From: Xanthomonas nasturtii | GTDB lineage: Bacteria; Pseudomonadota; Gammaproteobacteria; Xanthomonadales; Xanthomonadaceae | Length of the DNA: 38,266 nt | NCBI RefSeq assembly: GCF_001660815.1 | Contig: NZ_LYMI01000036.1 | Span: forward strand, 1 to 38,266 | Reading direction: 5' to 3' | Part shown: piece after piece, positions 26,632 to 35,456 of the stretch | How positions within the stretch are numbered: position 1 is the stretch's first letter | How the letters are laid out: every line of letters begins with the position of its first letter | Made by a program: the position numbers and the translations under genes | The notes under the pieces: model-generated | What the model saw: the letters and a program-made list of their open reading frames with translations, nothing else | Told to the model about the DNA's origin: nothing | Database searches by the model: none

Positions 26632-27148
26632 GTTTGCGCCAAGACGGGTGATGGGGATTGGGCTTGAGGCAGCGACGGCGAGGCGACGCCACTCGATGGC
26701 GCTGTCCTGCCGGCGGGCAAGCCTTGGTCGCAGCGATCACGCTGCAGCATTCGAGACCACTGGTGGTTCGAAGCTGCAGCGGAACTACCCGCCTGCGGCG
26801 ACCCGGCATCGACCACCGCCCTGATGGCTCGCATGCCTGCAGGCTTCTAGAAAAGCGTGCCTGCGTGCGTCTTGCGGGCAGCAGCCATACCTGGACGATT
26901 ATTGCAGGAACGCCCTATGCACCAAAAAGCGAGCACCCAGTCACACCCTGACGCAAAAAATTGGTGCCAGTGCACATTCCTCACGCGCTCGTCACCCGCA
27001 AGCAACATTCGCGTGCGATAGCTGTAGCGCTCGCTACGCAGCGGGCCCTCTGTTCCCCCTTAGCGCGCGTTCGCTGAAACGTCGATGTGCTCCTGCACAC
27101 CCGGCGGTGGCGTCGTGCGTCCGATTGATTTCCAGGAGATTCACTCCC
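26632..27148. other. Intergenic region ahead of the nuclease gene
   Basis: No gene is visible in these 517 bases. GCACCAA (26920-26926) and TTGGTGC (26961-26967) form a widely spaced inverted pair in a locally AT-richer stretch; I could not tie them to a regulator or an insertion sequence. The nuclease promoter should lie in the last 150 bases. Confidence 0.45.
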
Positions 27149-27886
27149 ATGCGCTTCCGGACTTTCTTCGCCGTTCTGCTGTTCACCGCTGCCAGTGCCA
27201 GTGCAAACGCCCAGGTCGTTACCCTCAACAAGGGCGGCTACAGCTTGCGCTACGACTGCACCAACCACACCGCGTTGCGCTACGAGTACGTCTTGCAGGC
27301 CGATACCGGCTCGGCCGCACGTCCGTCCAGCTTCAATCTGGACACCGAGCTGCCCAGCGGCTGCGCCGGCCAGACCACCACTGCCTCCTATTCCAGCGTG
27401 CGCACCGGCTACGACCGCGGCCATTTGGTGACATCCAATCACATGGATTACAACGCGACCTATATCCGCCACGCCAACCTCATGAGCAACATCGTGCCGC
27501 AGGTGGCCAGCTTCAATCAGGGCATCTGGGTGCGCGCCGAAAACGTCGCCGAGTGTTACCGCGACATCGCCAGCGTGCAGGTTTACGGCGGGGTGATCTA
27601 CAGCGACACCAGCAACGATTACTTCCTGAGCAGCCACGGCATCCGCACACCGGATTTCTTCTGGAAGACCATCATCACTGCCAACCCGGGCGGCGGCACC
27701 CGCGCCATCAGCTGGCTGATTCCCAACAGCGCCAGCCTGGGTTCGCTGGACAGCTACATCGTCAGCATCGACGAACTCGAAGACCTCTACGGCGCCAGCA
27801 CCATCGGCATCAGCGCACCGGCCGCCGTCAAAGCAATGCTGCCGGCCACCACCTGGCCGCAGCCGAGCAATTGCGACCTGGGCTGA
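27149..27886 (+). CDS. Secreted DNA/RNA non-specific endonuclease
   Basis: The 245-residue protein opens with a signal peptide (MRFRTFFAVLLFTAASASA, cleavage near NAQ) and carries the ββα-metal nuclease motif DRGH (residues 89-92) in GYDRGHLVTSNHMD, with H92 the general base. YIRHANLMSNIVPQ supplies the magnesium-binding asparagine. It resembles Serratia nuclease relatives and should degrade extracellular DNA and RNA for nutrition or against biofilm/plant DNA traps. ATG 27149 has AGGAGAT upstream. A GC hairpin follows the stop. Confidence 0.9.
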   Translation: MRFRTFFAVLLFTAASASANAQVVTLNKGGYSLRYDCTNHTALRYEYVLQADTGSAARPSSFNLDTELPSGCAGQTTTASYSSVRTGYDRGHLVTSNHMDYNATYIRHANLMSNIVPQVASFNQGIWVRAENVAECYRDIASVQVYGGVIYSDTSNDYFLSSHGIRTPDFFWKTIITANPGGGTRAISWLIPNSASLGSLDSYIVSIDELEDLYGASTIGISAPAAVKAMLPATTWPQPSNCDLG

Positions 27887-27908
27887 GCCTTGCGTCCACG
27901 GCAACGCA

Positions 27909-27934
27909 CCCAGCCCGGCATGTGCCGGGTTGGG
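27909..27934. terminator. GC-rich hairpin between convergent genes
   Basis: CCCAGCCCGGCA (27909-27920) pairs with TGCCGGGTTGGG (27923-27934) with one mismatch, over a two-base loop. No T run follows. It could act on both converging transcripts (nuclease and the 110-residue protein). Confidence 0.4.
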
Positions 27935-27935
27935 C

Positions 27936-28268
27936 TCACACGGTATCGCAAGTGGCAAACCACGCGGCATACGGTGTGTTCTTGACCAGATGCCGATTGA
28001 GATCGGCGGCACCGTCGGTCCACCACACGGGCCCACGTTCTCCCAGGGCGATCTTGGCCGCGTCGACCTGGCGACGTGCCGCCGCCAGGCCCTGCGCATC
28101 GTCATCGCGCTTGGCGGCCTTGACCGCGCGCCGCGCATCCATCAGCGCGCCCACCAGCGCCGTACGGGCATCTTCGCTCAGGTGCGGATTGGCCGTGCGC
28201 CACAGCCGGCCACGCACGACGAGATAGCGCCCATCCGGCGTCAGCGGCGGCGCGTCGTTCGTGCTCAT
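27936..28268 (-). CDS. Conserved hypothetical protein (RYLVVRGRLWR family)
   Basis: This 110-residue soluble protein contains GRYLVVRGRLWRTANP, DARRAVKAAKR and LGERGPVWWTDGAADLNRHL with NTPYAAWF, a well-conserved layout in Proteobacteria that has no assigned function as far as I know. The ATG at 28268 fits family starts; the frame is open further upstream but unrelated. It may share a minus-strand transcript with the DUF1653 gene 35 bases upstream. Confidence 0.8.
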   Translation of the reverse strand: MSTNDAPPLTPDGRYLVVRGRLWRTANPHLSEDARTALVGALMDARRAVKAAKRDDDAQGLAAARRQVDAAKIALGERGPVWWTDGAADLNRHLVKNTPYAAWFATCDTV

Positions 28269-28303
28269 TGCGGTGTCCGGTACACGGCGGTCGGCATGTC
28301 TGC

Positions 28304-28534
28304 TCAGGCAACCGGTGCGAAGCGCGGGCGCATGACGCCATCCACCTCCACCTGTTCGACGAACATCGCATATGGCCTCACCCACAGGCCAACGTCGCTG
28401 TCCAACGGCCGGTACAGCACCAACGGCTCCAGCGTTTCGCTGCTGCGCACCACGCCAAGCACGTCATAGCGACCGCCCTTGAAGTGGCGATACTCGCCCA
28501 GTGCAATGGTCGGTAACGGCGGCAATGTCTGCAT
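28304..28534 (-). CDS. DUF1653 domain-containing protein
   Basis: The 76-residue protein shows the DUF1653 pattern: GEYRHFKGGRYDVLGVV, SSETLEPLVLYRPL, GLWVRPYAMFVE and a C-terminal PRFAPVA. The fold is a small beta-barrel-like domain of unknown role, common beside housekeeping and stress genes. The start at 28534 matches the usual domain length. Confidence 0.85.
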   Translation of the reverse strand: MQTLPPLPTIALGEYRHFKGGRYDVLGVVRSSETLEPLVLYRPLDSDVGLWVRPYAMFVEQVEVDGVMRPRFAPVA

Positions 28535-28830
28535 GGCATTCAACGCAAGAAGGGCCGTCAAGTGTAGGCCGGCTGCCAGTTGCTGACGAGCCGGGAGCCT
28601 TGCACGTCTGTCATCGTGCGCATGCAGCAAGCGACGCGTCGCGAAGACAAGCACCGACTGCTGCCGTGTGCACGCTTGCGGCGCTGCAGTTGCCGGCCCG
28701 TGTATTGGCAGTACCGCAGGCACGCCCGCTTTCCGGCAGCATTCAATCCAACACAGTTACACGCTCCTGTAGCGACGACACACGCGGCATCGCAAGTGGC
28801 CACGCCGCGTTTCAGCCGCGTCTGCTGCGC

Positions 28831-29004
28831 TTACGCGTCTTCTTCGTCCTCGTCCACGTCGTCTTCGATGCTGTCGTCGTCATCGATTTCGCTATCCTGC
28901 GCAGGCCCATCCTGCAGCAGGTCCTCGTTCTTGCCAGGTGCCTTGACGCCGTTGGGCGGTGTCGGATCGTCGATACCCCGATTGCCGTTTTCGTTGTTGC
29001 TCAT
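28831..29004 (-). CDS. Small acidic hypothetical protein
   Basis: A 57-residue product from ATG 29004, with GGGAG upstream. It is polar at the start (MSNNENGNRGIDDPTPPNG) and runs into an almost purely Asp/Glu tail (DSEIDDDDSIEDDVDEDEE). No fold or function is recognised; such tails bind metal ions or basic proteins. The upstream open frame extends further but is not protein-like. Confidence 0.68.
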   Translation of the reverse strand: MSNNENGNRGIDDPTPPNGVKAPGKNEDLLQDGPAQDSEIDDDDSIEDDVDEDEEDA

Positions 29005-29202
29005 GGTCAGCTCCCGCGGCAGAAGACCGCGCCACCACCCTCCTCCCGGCCATGTGATGCGCACGTGCGGCGTGTGCAGCGGATGCATCGCCCCTCGCAG
29101 CATCTGAACCATTCGTGCTGAGGTCGGATCCAGCCGTGCATCGGCCTGCATCCGCGCCTCGACTCGCCCCGTAGTTAGCAAGACGCCTACGAAGGAAACA
29201 CC

Positions 29203-29439
29203 ATGCCGAGCCTGATCTGCGATCTGGAAGACCTGCTCGCCTCCTGGAAGGCCGAAGCTCGCACCTTCGACGCTTGCGACATGCCGGCCTCCGCGCTGGC
29301 CTTTCGCGATTGCCATCGTCGTCTGTCTGCACTGCTGGACGAACATGCATGCCACACGACAGCGCCGACGGCCGAGCTGGCTGCGCAGAGCTCAGTGACC
29401 CGGCTGCAGGCGCACGACATCGCGCCGCTGGGTTCCTAG
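29203..29439 (+). CDS. Hypothetical 78-residue protein
   Basis: ATG 29203 follows GAAGGAAACACC, a good ribosome site. The product is helical and cysteine-containing (MPSLICDLEDLLASWKAEA, then FRDCHRRLSALLDEHACH) with no signal peptide. I recognise no family. It ends nine bases before the decayed SulP gene on the opposite strand. Confidence 0.62.
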   Translation: MPSLICDLEDLLASWKAEARTFDACDMPASALAFRDCHRRLSALLDEHACHTTAPTAELAAQSSVTRLQAHDIAPLGS

Positions 29440-29447
29440 GGTGTCGA

Positions 29448-29945
29448 TCAGCCTGTCGCTGGCCTGATCACGCCGACTACCTCGACCTCGGCGCCAAGCG
29501 CGCGCAGCGTGATCACTACCCGATCCAGCGCCGCCACCGCGCTGATGTCCCACAAGTGCGCGCAGGTCAGATCGATCAGCACGGTCGGCGGCGTGCCCGG
29601 GAAATCGAAGCCGGCCACGAACTGCCCGGCCGATGCAAAGAACAGCTAGCCGCGCACCGCGTACACGTGCATCCCGTCGTCACGCTCGCTGGCCTGCACC
29701 TGCACATGCGCGCAACCGTGATCATCACCGCCACCAACGCCGCCATCGGAATCTGGCGCACCCAGGCCGCGCCATACACCACCATCAGCAGGACGACGCC
29801 GGCCACCAGGCACGACAAGCGCCCGCGTCCGCCCGAGCGCACGTTGATCACCGATTGCCTGATCGTCGCGCAGCCGGCCATGCCACCGAAGCAAATGGAG
29901 CAACTGGCCAGCATGTTCGCCAGTCCCTGGCCTGCACATTCGCCG
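29448..29945 (-). pseudogene. SulP-type anion transporter, decayed 3' fragment
   Basis: On the minus strand, [10 protein letters not shown] and then [20 protein letters not shown] with [14 protein letters not shown] and [13 protein letters not shown] match late membrane helices of SulP sulfate/bicarbonate permeases. A frameshift near 29700 moves to another frame, which carries [13 protein letters not shown], a stop at 29646-29648 where glutamine is expected, and then [34 protein letters not shown] and ALDRVVITLRALGAEVEVVG, a STAS domain ending at 29448. The first two thirds of the gene are absent. At least one frameshift, one nonsense change and a 5' deletion make it non-functional. Confidence 0.82.
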
Positions 29946-30130
29946 ACGCATGAGCACAGCCAACGCGCAGGCCGCTGGTAGATGCGTGTTGGCATCGCAT
30001 GGCGCCGCTGTCGATGAGTAGCTGCACGCGCCGCGAGCGCATGGCGTTGCCGACTACACGGTCTGCACGCAGTGGACGTGTCGAGCCACCACGCGCCATG
30101 TCGCCTCAACCGCGACCGGCAGCGCGTGGC

Positions 30131-31930
30131 TCAGTCATCGCCGACCACCCGCTCGCCCATCAGCTCGCGCTCGCGCTTTTCCAGCTCCTCGGCATAGCGC
30201 TTGCGCACGAATCCTTCCGACAGCACGCCCAGCACCTTGCGTTGGGCGTCGATCACCGCAAGCTCGTCGGCCTGCGTGGCGTCGAAGACCTTCATGACCG
30301 CCACGATGTCGGTGTCTGCCAGCAACGCCGCATCGCGGTGCCTGGCGTAGTCGCTCACCGGCGCATCGACCTGCACGTTGTCCGCGTACAGCACCGCCAA
30401 CGGCACCACACCGGCGTAATGGCCGGCGGCGTCTTCCAGCACCACGCGCTGCGTGGACCCCAACGGGAACCGCCGGCGAAATTCACTGACGGTGATGTCG
30501 TGCGCAGTGTGGTTGGCGTCCTTGCGCATCATCTTGCCGGCCGACAGATTGCGCACCCACCCCACGTCACGTGCGCTGCGGATGTTTTCGCCACGCAGAT
30601 GCAGGCGCCAGGTGGAGAACGAATAGCCAAACACCTGGCGCACCACGGTATTGGCCACCAGCACCGCCACCATGACCGCGCTCGCCAGCACAAAGTCGTG
30701 CGTGCCTTCCAGGATCAGCATGGCCATCGTCATCGGCGCGCCGACAATGGCCGCCGCCAGCGCGGCCATGCCCACCAACGAGGCACTGGTGATGTCCACC
30801 GCCGCCGCGCCGACCAGCAGGTTCAGGAACACCGCAAACAGGCTGCCCACCAACGAGCCCATGAACAACGAGGCGAAGAACAACCCGCCTCGGAAGCCGA
30901 AACCCAGCGAGATGCCCGACGCAATGCATTTGAGCACCAGCAAACCGGCCAACACCTGCAGCGTGCTGCTGCTGGTCAGGTCAAGATGCAGGGCGCCATG
31001 TCCCGACGACAGCACTTGCGGCGAGTACATCGCCAATGGAATCAGCAGCAACCCACCCACCACCGGGCGGCCCCAGATCGGCAGCGCGAACCGCCCCACG
31101 GCGCGTTCGATACCGGCCACCAGGCGCATCACTGCGATGCCGATCAACGCACAGGTCAGCCCCAGCGCGATGTAGATCGCATAGTCGCGCGGCTGCAATT
31201 GATAGGCCACCGCAGCCGGCAAGGAATACGGCGCGGCACCGAGCGCGTTGGCCATGAACGCGCCGGCCAGCGCCGCCGCCGCCACCGGCGCAAGCGCCGA
31301 GGGCGTATAGGCCCCGATCACGATCTCGAACGCGTAGAACGCCCCTGCCAGCGGTGCCCCGAACGCGCCGGCGATCGCGCCGGCCGCACCGGCACCGACC
31401 AGCGTGCGCATGTCGGCACGGCGTACCCGCAGGACACGGCCCAGATGCGAACCGGCGCCCGCGCCCATCTGCGTATAGGTCGCTTCCAGTCCTACCGATG
31501 CACCAAAGCCGTTGGACAGCAGCGTCTGTACCGCAACGATCAGGTTGTCGCGCATGGACATGCGCCCGCCGTGCAAGGCATTGGCTTCCACCGCATCCAC
31601 CAGCGGCCGCTTGCGCCGCCGCGCCAGCAATGCAACCAGGCCGACCAGCAAGCCGCCCAGCGGCAACACCAACAACTGGGTGGCGGTGATCGATTCGGCG
31701 GTACTGAGCCGCTCACCCGGCACAAGCCCATACAACCAGGCCTGCATGCCGTGCGCGATACCGGACTGCAGCACCATCAAGGCCGCGGCGATCAACCCTA
31801 CCAGCGCCGCCAACCCGATGAACCACAGGTCGTTGGCGCGTAGCTGCCGGCGCAGCCAGTCCACCGGTTGGCGTACCGGCGCGCTGGGGGAATGCGGTGT
31901 CTGCATGGGGTCGTGAGAATGTGGCTGCAT
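30131..31930 (-). CDS. ClC family chloride channel/antiporter with C-terminal CBS domains
   Basis: The 599-residue membrane protein carries ClC pore motifs: GFGASVGLEATYTQMGAG (gating glutamate in GLEA), GAFGAPLAGAFYAFE, and GFGFRGGLFFASLFMG with the late helix pair. About ten to twelve membrane helices end near residue 430. Two CBS-type domains follow (HDITVSEFRRRF... and DIVAVMKVFDATQADEL), probably nucleotide-sensing. It exchanges or conducts chloride or similar anions across the inner membrane. Starts at 31930 (MQPHSHDP) and 31906 (MQTPHSP) are both possible. The decayed SulP gene lies downstream. Confidence 0.9.
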   Translation of the reverse strand: MQPHSHDPMQTPHSPSAPVRQPVDWLRRQLRANDLWFIGLAALVGLIAAALMVLQSGIAHGMQAWLYGLVPGERLSTAESITATQLLVLPLGGLLVGLVALLARRRKRPLVDAVEANALHGGRMSMRDNLIVAVQTLLSNGFGASVGLEATYTQMGAGAGSHLGRVLRVRRADMRTLVGAGAAGAIAGAFGAPLAGAFYAFEIVIGAYTPSALAPVAAAALAGAFMANALGAAPYSLPAAVAYQLQPRDYAIYIALGLTCALIGIAVMRLVAGIERAVGRFALPIWGRPVVGGLLLIPLAMYSPQVLSSGHGALHLDLTSSSTLQVLAGLLVLKCIASGISLGFGFRGGLFFASLFMGSLVGSLFAVFLNLLVGAAAVDITSASLVGMAALAAAIVGAPMTMAMLILEGTHDFVLASAVMVAVLVANTVVRQVFGYSFSTWRLHLRGENIRSARDVGWVRNLSAGKMMRKDANHTAHDITVSEFRRRFPLGSTQRVVLEDAAGHYAGVVPLAVLYADNVQVDAPVSDYARHRDAALLADTDIVAVMKVFDATQADELAVIDAQRKVLGVLSEGFVRKRYAEELEKRERELMGERVVGDD

Positions 31931-32055
31931 GACAGGAGTGATCGCTGGATCAGCGCGTCGGCCACGCCGACGCCAGCTGCAGCACCAGTGTGCACCCGCG
32001 TCGCTGACCCAAGGCACGCTACGCTTGATGCATCGGTATGTCGACTCCCCTTGAT

Positions 32056-32640
32056 TCAGTGCCAGCTAAAGCTAGATGTCTGCGGTTGATGTTGATCACG
32101 GAACTCGGCGTGCGTTAGCCCGCCCAGACTGTCGTGGGGTATCTGGTGGTTGTAGTCGGCCAGCCAGTGTTCGGTCTGTTCGCGAACCTCGCTCTTTGCC
32201 GGGGTACCCGCGCCAGGCCGCGATGCGTTCCAAGGTGCCGATGACGCGGGCGGCCGGAAGATTCAAGTGCACTTCGATCGCCAGGGCTTCCCGGCTGAAG
32301 TCGTCAATGACATTGAACGTGCGGAAGCGTCGACCATCCCACAGCGCATTGGACATGAAGTCGATCGACCATCCAGCATTGGGTCGATCACCGCATGCCA
32401 GCGGCTGCGGATGACGGGTCGGGGCCCGGTGCCTGCTGCGACACCGTTGATTGAGCTTCATCAGGCAATACACACGCCAGACCCTTTTGTGATTCCACAC
32501 GTGTCCGCGACGGCAGATGATCTGAAAGAGCTTTCCAACGCCACGCTCGGGAAAGCGCTCGGCCAATGCGGACAGCAGCGCAATGACCTCCTCGTCGCGA
32601 TCGGGACGGCGCCGATAGCGCGCCGGCTGGCAACAGCAGC
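32056..32640 (-). pseudogene. IS3 family transposase remnant with the catalytic core deleted
   Basis: Reading leftward, RRRPDRDEEVIALLSALAER, GKLFQIICRRGHVWNHKR and NAGWSIDFMSNALWDGRRF are OrfB of an IS3 element, including the first catalytic aspartate. After RIAAWRGYP (near 32205) the sequence jumps frame straight to SEVREQTEHWLADYN and HDSLGGLTHAEF, ending at 32056. About 70 residues are missing, including the second aspartate and the glutamate of the DDE triad. Inverted repeats were not identified. Its 5' side abuts the end of the CPBP protease gene. Confidence 0.85.
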
Positions 32641-32723
32641 GCAAACAGCATCCATTCGGCAGTACGCATGCGTCAGATGCACGTCTGCTGAAATCGTGCC
32701 AACTGCTGGGCAGCGCGTGTGCG

Positions 32724-33482
32724 CTAAGTAAATCCATGCAGCATTGGGGCGACTGGATAAGAGAACGCGAAGCCGAACAGTGCCCAATCGTTGAGCAGAT
32801 GGGCGCCAGTGGAGACCCACAGATTGCGTGTCACCACGTAAGCCAGGGAAAGCACCAGCCGCGCGGTGCCGATGATGACCAGGCACTGCAGCAGATCCCA
32901 CTGATAGGTGGGCAGGTGCGCCAGTGCGAAGGGCAAGGCTGACAGCAGCCATGCGCAGAGTACCGCGTAGCTGCGGCGCATCCGCATGCGGGTTGTGAGC
33001 CATTGCAGAAGCGCAAGCAACGGCAGGATGGTAAGCAGCTCCTCGCCCAGCAGCTGCGGCACCATCATCCCGAACGCCATGACGCGCGTCGAGACATCGG
33101 CATTGCCCAGCTGTGCAAACATGGGATTGGAGGATGCGTGGTGCAGTCCGGAAAAGGCGAGCGCAACCAAGATGGTAATGACCAGATTCAGTACGGCGAT
33201 TGCGATCATCCACAGAACATCGCGAACATGGAGCCGGTGAAACAGTGCCGTCACCGCACGTCTGCTGATCAATGCCATCGCGGCCAACGGCACGAGGCAA
33301 AAAAGCAGTGCATGGACCCAGCTCCCGGCGACGGAATCACTGGACGGCCATGGCATGCTCAGCAGTGCGAACGCAATGCACAACGCACTCAAGATGAGTA
33401 ACCACTGCAACGCAGAGATCGGGATCGGCTGCCGATTATAAAAAGGAAAGTCGGGTCGGGTGAGGCCGGAGCGTGTATCCAT
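32724..33482 (-). CDS. CPBP family intramembrane metalloprotease-like protein
   Basis: The 252-residue protein has about seven membrane helices and the CPBP (CAAX protease/bacteriocin-processing) motifs: GEELLTILPLLALLQ (E147/E148), FALAHLPTY (H189) and GAHLLNDW (H228, N231). The usual EExxxR motif has isoleucine in place of arginine, a variant I believe occurs in one CPBP subset. It probably cleaves or binds membrane peptides. The start at 33482 (MDTRSGLTRPDFPFYN) is preferred; 33515 is also in frame. The gene ends at 32724, beside the IS3 remnant. Confidence 0.82.
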   Translation of the reverse strand: MDTRSGLTRPDFPFYNRQPIPISALQWLLILSALCIAFALLSMPWPSSDSVAGSWVHALLFCLVPLAAMALISRRAVTALFHRLHVRDVLWMIAIAVLNLVITILVALAFSGLHHASSNPMFAQLGNADVSTRVMAFGMMVPQLLGEELLTILPLLALLQWLTTRMRMRRSYAVLCAWLLSALPFALAHLPTYQWDLLQCLVIIGTARLVLSLAYVVTRNLWVSTGAHLLNDWALFGFAFSYPVAPMLHGFT

Positions 33483-33515
33483 CTGCGAATGCCCTGTGCT
33501 GACAGCTGCATTCAA

Positions 33516-33904
33516 GCACGTTTTCTCTGCGCTTTTTGTTTACGAAGAACATCGCGTCGCCAACTGCAGGATCCCTGCAAAGGTTCAGTTCGCTTTGAGC
33601 TGATCTTGCCGAGACGACAACGCGCTCATCATGCGACAGGACGGACGCTACCGGGGTGGGCAACGATGCGCACATCTTGTTGCTGGAACCATGGTTCAGA
33701 TCGCTTGCGTGTGTGCGCAGGTTGCCGTTATCTCAATCGTTTGCCGGCAAACGCATGCGCCAACTGGTTATCCGGTCTATTGCTGCTGCCGCCTCTTTTG
33801 GACTTGATCGACAAGTGGACTTGTTCGAAAAGCTGTTAGGCGAGTGTAGATATATCTTGCATCATGTCGTAATACCCACCATTCCTCGCACGGAGCTCTC
33901 ACGC
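33516..33904. other. Intergenic region, no recognised gene
   Basis: An open frame from 33656 runs into the next gene but its upstream part matches nothing. TATATC at 33849-33854 near the 3' end is a possible -10 box for the downstream secreted protein. Base composition here is less GC-rich than the surroundings. Confidence 0.4.
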
Positions 33905-34411
33905 ATGAAACGTTCGACCCTCTGGCGTAGTGCCTCAGCCATTTCCTTCGCAGGTCTGTCTGCAGTGATGGCTTTTCCGGCATCAGCGGATGTTGCCGGG
34001 CGCACCGACTTTGACCTCATTTGTTCGGGCAGTGGAGAGCATCTGGCCAGCCACGATACGTCTGGCTACGAATGGGACCGCAACAAGCACAAGTACGTCC
34101 AGCACGACGGCGTCCAGTACAGCCGCGAACAAATGCAGGCGACATTCCAGATCGAGATCCACGATGGAGCGGGGCGGATCAGGCCACCCAAAAGCATGGC
34201 TCCACCGCTTTCAAGCACAAGCAACGGCGGCTGGTGGCAGTTACATGACCTGAGCATCACGCCGGACCGCATCCAGGGCTCGTTCAAGTTCAATGGCATG
34301 AATGTGCCGAAGATCTCGATCGACCGGCACAGTGGCTTTATGACGATGAGGGGCTCGGAAACGTTCGAAGGGACGTGTAGCGCGGTCGAGCCTGATCGTA
34401 ATCGCTTCTGA
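33905..34411 (+). CDS. Secreted hypothetical protein
   Basis: The 168-residue product has a signal peptide (WRSASAISFAGLSAVMAFPA, cleaved near SADV) and a beta-rich mature domain of about 140 residues with two cysteines (DLICSGSGEH and EGTCSAVEP) that could form one disulfide joining the ends. I recognise no family. ATG 33905 is preceded by GGAG. It converges on the DUF3011 gene, with a terminator-like hairpin between them. Confidence 0.75.
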   Translation: MKRSTLWRSASAISFAGLSAVMAFPASADVAGRTDFDLICSGSGEHLASHDTSGYEWDRNKHKYVQHDGVQYSREQMQATFQIEIHDGAGRIRPPKSMAPPLSSTSNGGWWQLHDLSITPDRIQGSFKFNGMNVPKISIDRHSGFMTMRGSETFEGTCSAVEPDRNRF

Positions 34412-34447
34412 TATTGCGTTCCGGCGGAACAGCAATGGACCGTGGAG

Positions 34448-34473
34448 GGGCCCGGCGACCACTCGCCTGGCCC
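34448..34473. terminator. Hairpin between convergent genes
   Basis: GGGCC-C-GGCGA (34448-34458) pairs with TCGCC-T-GGCCC (34463-34473) around the loop CCAC, with one mismatch. A TTTT run follows only ten bases later. Confidence 0.4.
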
Positions 34474-34543
34474 ACTGCGTGAGTTTTAGAGTTGGCTGGT
34501 GACAGCTTCAAGCATTTACGCCGACGAGTGCAGCGACTGCAGC

Positions 34544-35329
34544 TTATCGCTGGCGCCCCAGTCGCGTAAACGACTGTACGGTGCCGTCGGCGTGCACCAG
34601 GCAACCATATCGGCCGTCTGGATAATTGATGATGAGTTCGGTCAGATCCTGATTCACTGCCACCCTCGTCACTTCCTCTCCATCGGCGCGTGCGCGCGTA
34701 TTGCAGGCGCTCATCGGATCGGTGCGCCTGCCGCCCGTATCCTGTCGCCATGAATTTCTGGCACCGCTGTCTCGGGAGACATTACGAAACTCGGCGCGAC
34801 AACCGTCCTTGACCCAGATGGAATGCCGGTTCACGTCCCAGTTGTCGCCACGCACGCAGCGGGTCTTGCTGATCTGTCGGGAGACGATTACTTCTCCACG
34901 CGTGTCCATCGCGCATTCGTGCTGCTTGCGATCCTCCGAGGCACAGGTCACGGTAGCAGCCGCCGAATTTTCGGAGTAGCGCTGTGATGATGTGCGCTGG
35001 TCGCGTGGCTGCACATCTCGCGCCGATGCCCGGACCGAGCACACCCCGTTGTCATTACCGGGTCCGGTATACGACATCTGGGTGCCCCCGTCTGGGGTTC
35101 TGTTGATGGACAGCGTCAGCCCCCTGCCATCGCTCGCTTCGTAGTAATCGTCATTGAATCGCTTCAAGCGTGTTTCGCGGCCGTTGATGTATACCGGTCC
35201 GCCCTGGTCCGCGTGGACCTCCACGCCACCTGGACAGGTTCCGTTGAACTGCTGGATCGCCGCCGAAGCGGGTGCAAGCGAGATGGCACCTGCTAAAGAG
35301 ACGACACCGACGGCGACGAATTTTTTCAT
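34544..35329 (-). CDS. DUF3011 domain-containing secreted protein
   Basis: The 261-residue protein opens with a signal peptide (MKKFVAVGVVSLAGAISLA, cleaved near ASA) and an N-terminal beta domain (FNGTCPGGVEVHADQGG). A DUF3011-type cysteine repeat follows at about 120-185: TCASEDRKQHECAMDTRG, VIVSRQISKTRCVRGDNW, SIWVKDGCRAEF. The last 70 residues form another small domain (ITELIINYPDGRYGC-like, DLTELIINYPDGRYGCLV). It probably acts in the periplasm or outside; function unknown. ATG 35329 follows AAGGAGAACGCA, an excellent ribosome site. Confidence 0.88.
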   Translation of the reverse strand: MKKFVAVGVVSLAGAISLAPASAAIQQFNGTCPGGVEVHADQGGPVYINGRETRLKRFNDDYYEASDGRGLTLSINRTPDGGTQMSYTGPGNDNGVCSVRASARDVQPRDQRTSSQRYSENSAAATVTCASEDRKQHECAMDTRGEVIVSRQISKTRCVRGDNWDVNRHSIWVKDGCRAEFRNVSRDSGARNSWRQDTGGRRTDPMSACNTRARADGEEVTRVAVNQDLTELIINYPDGRYGCLVHADGTVQSFTRLGRQR

Positions 35330-35456
35330 TGCGTTCTCCTTGGTGATTTTCGTACACGATCAGGCAACGTGGTTACATGAAAAGAGTCAGTCACATGTTC
35401 CTATGACAGGGACCTCGGGATAGACGCGTTCGGCTGCCGCTGCGAAGACGCGATGG

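Noticed and set aside
26920..26967. GCACCAA / TTGGTGC inverted pair, reminiscent of NtrC half-sites
   Set aside because: The arms are 34 bases apart, far from the tight NtrC site spacing, and no nitrogen gene is near.
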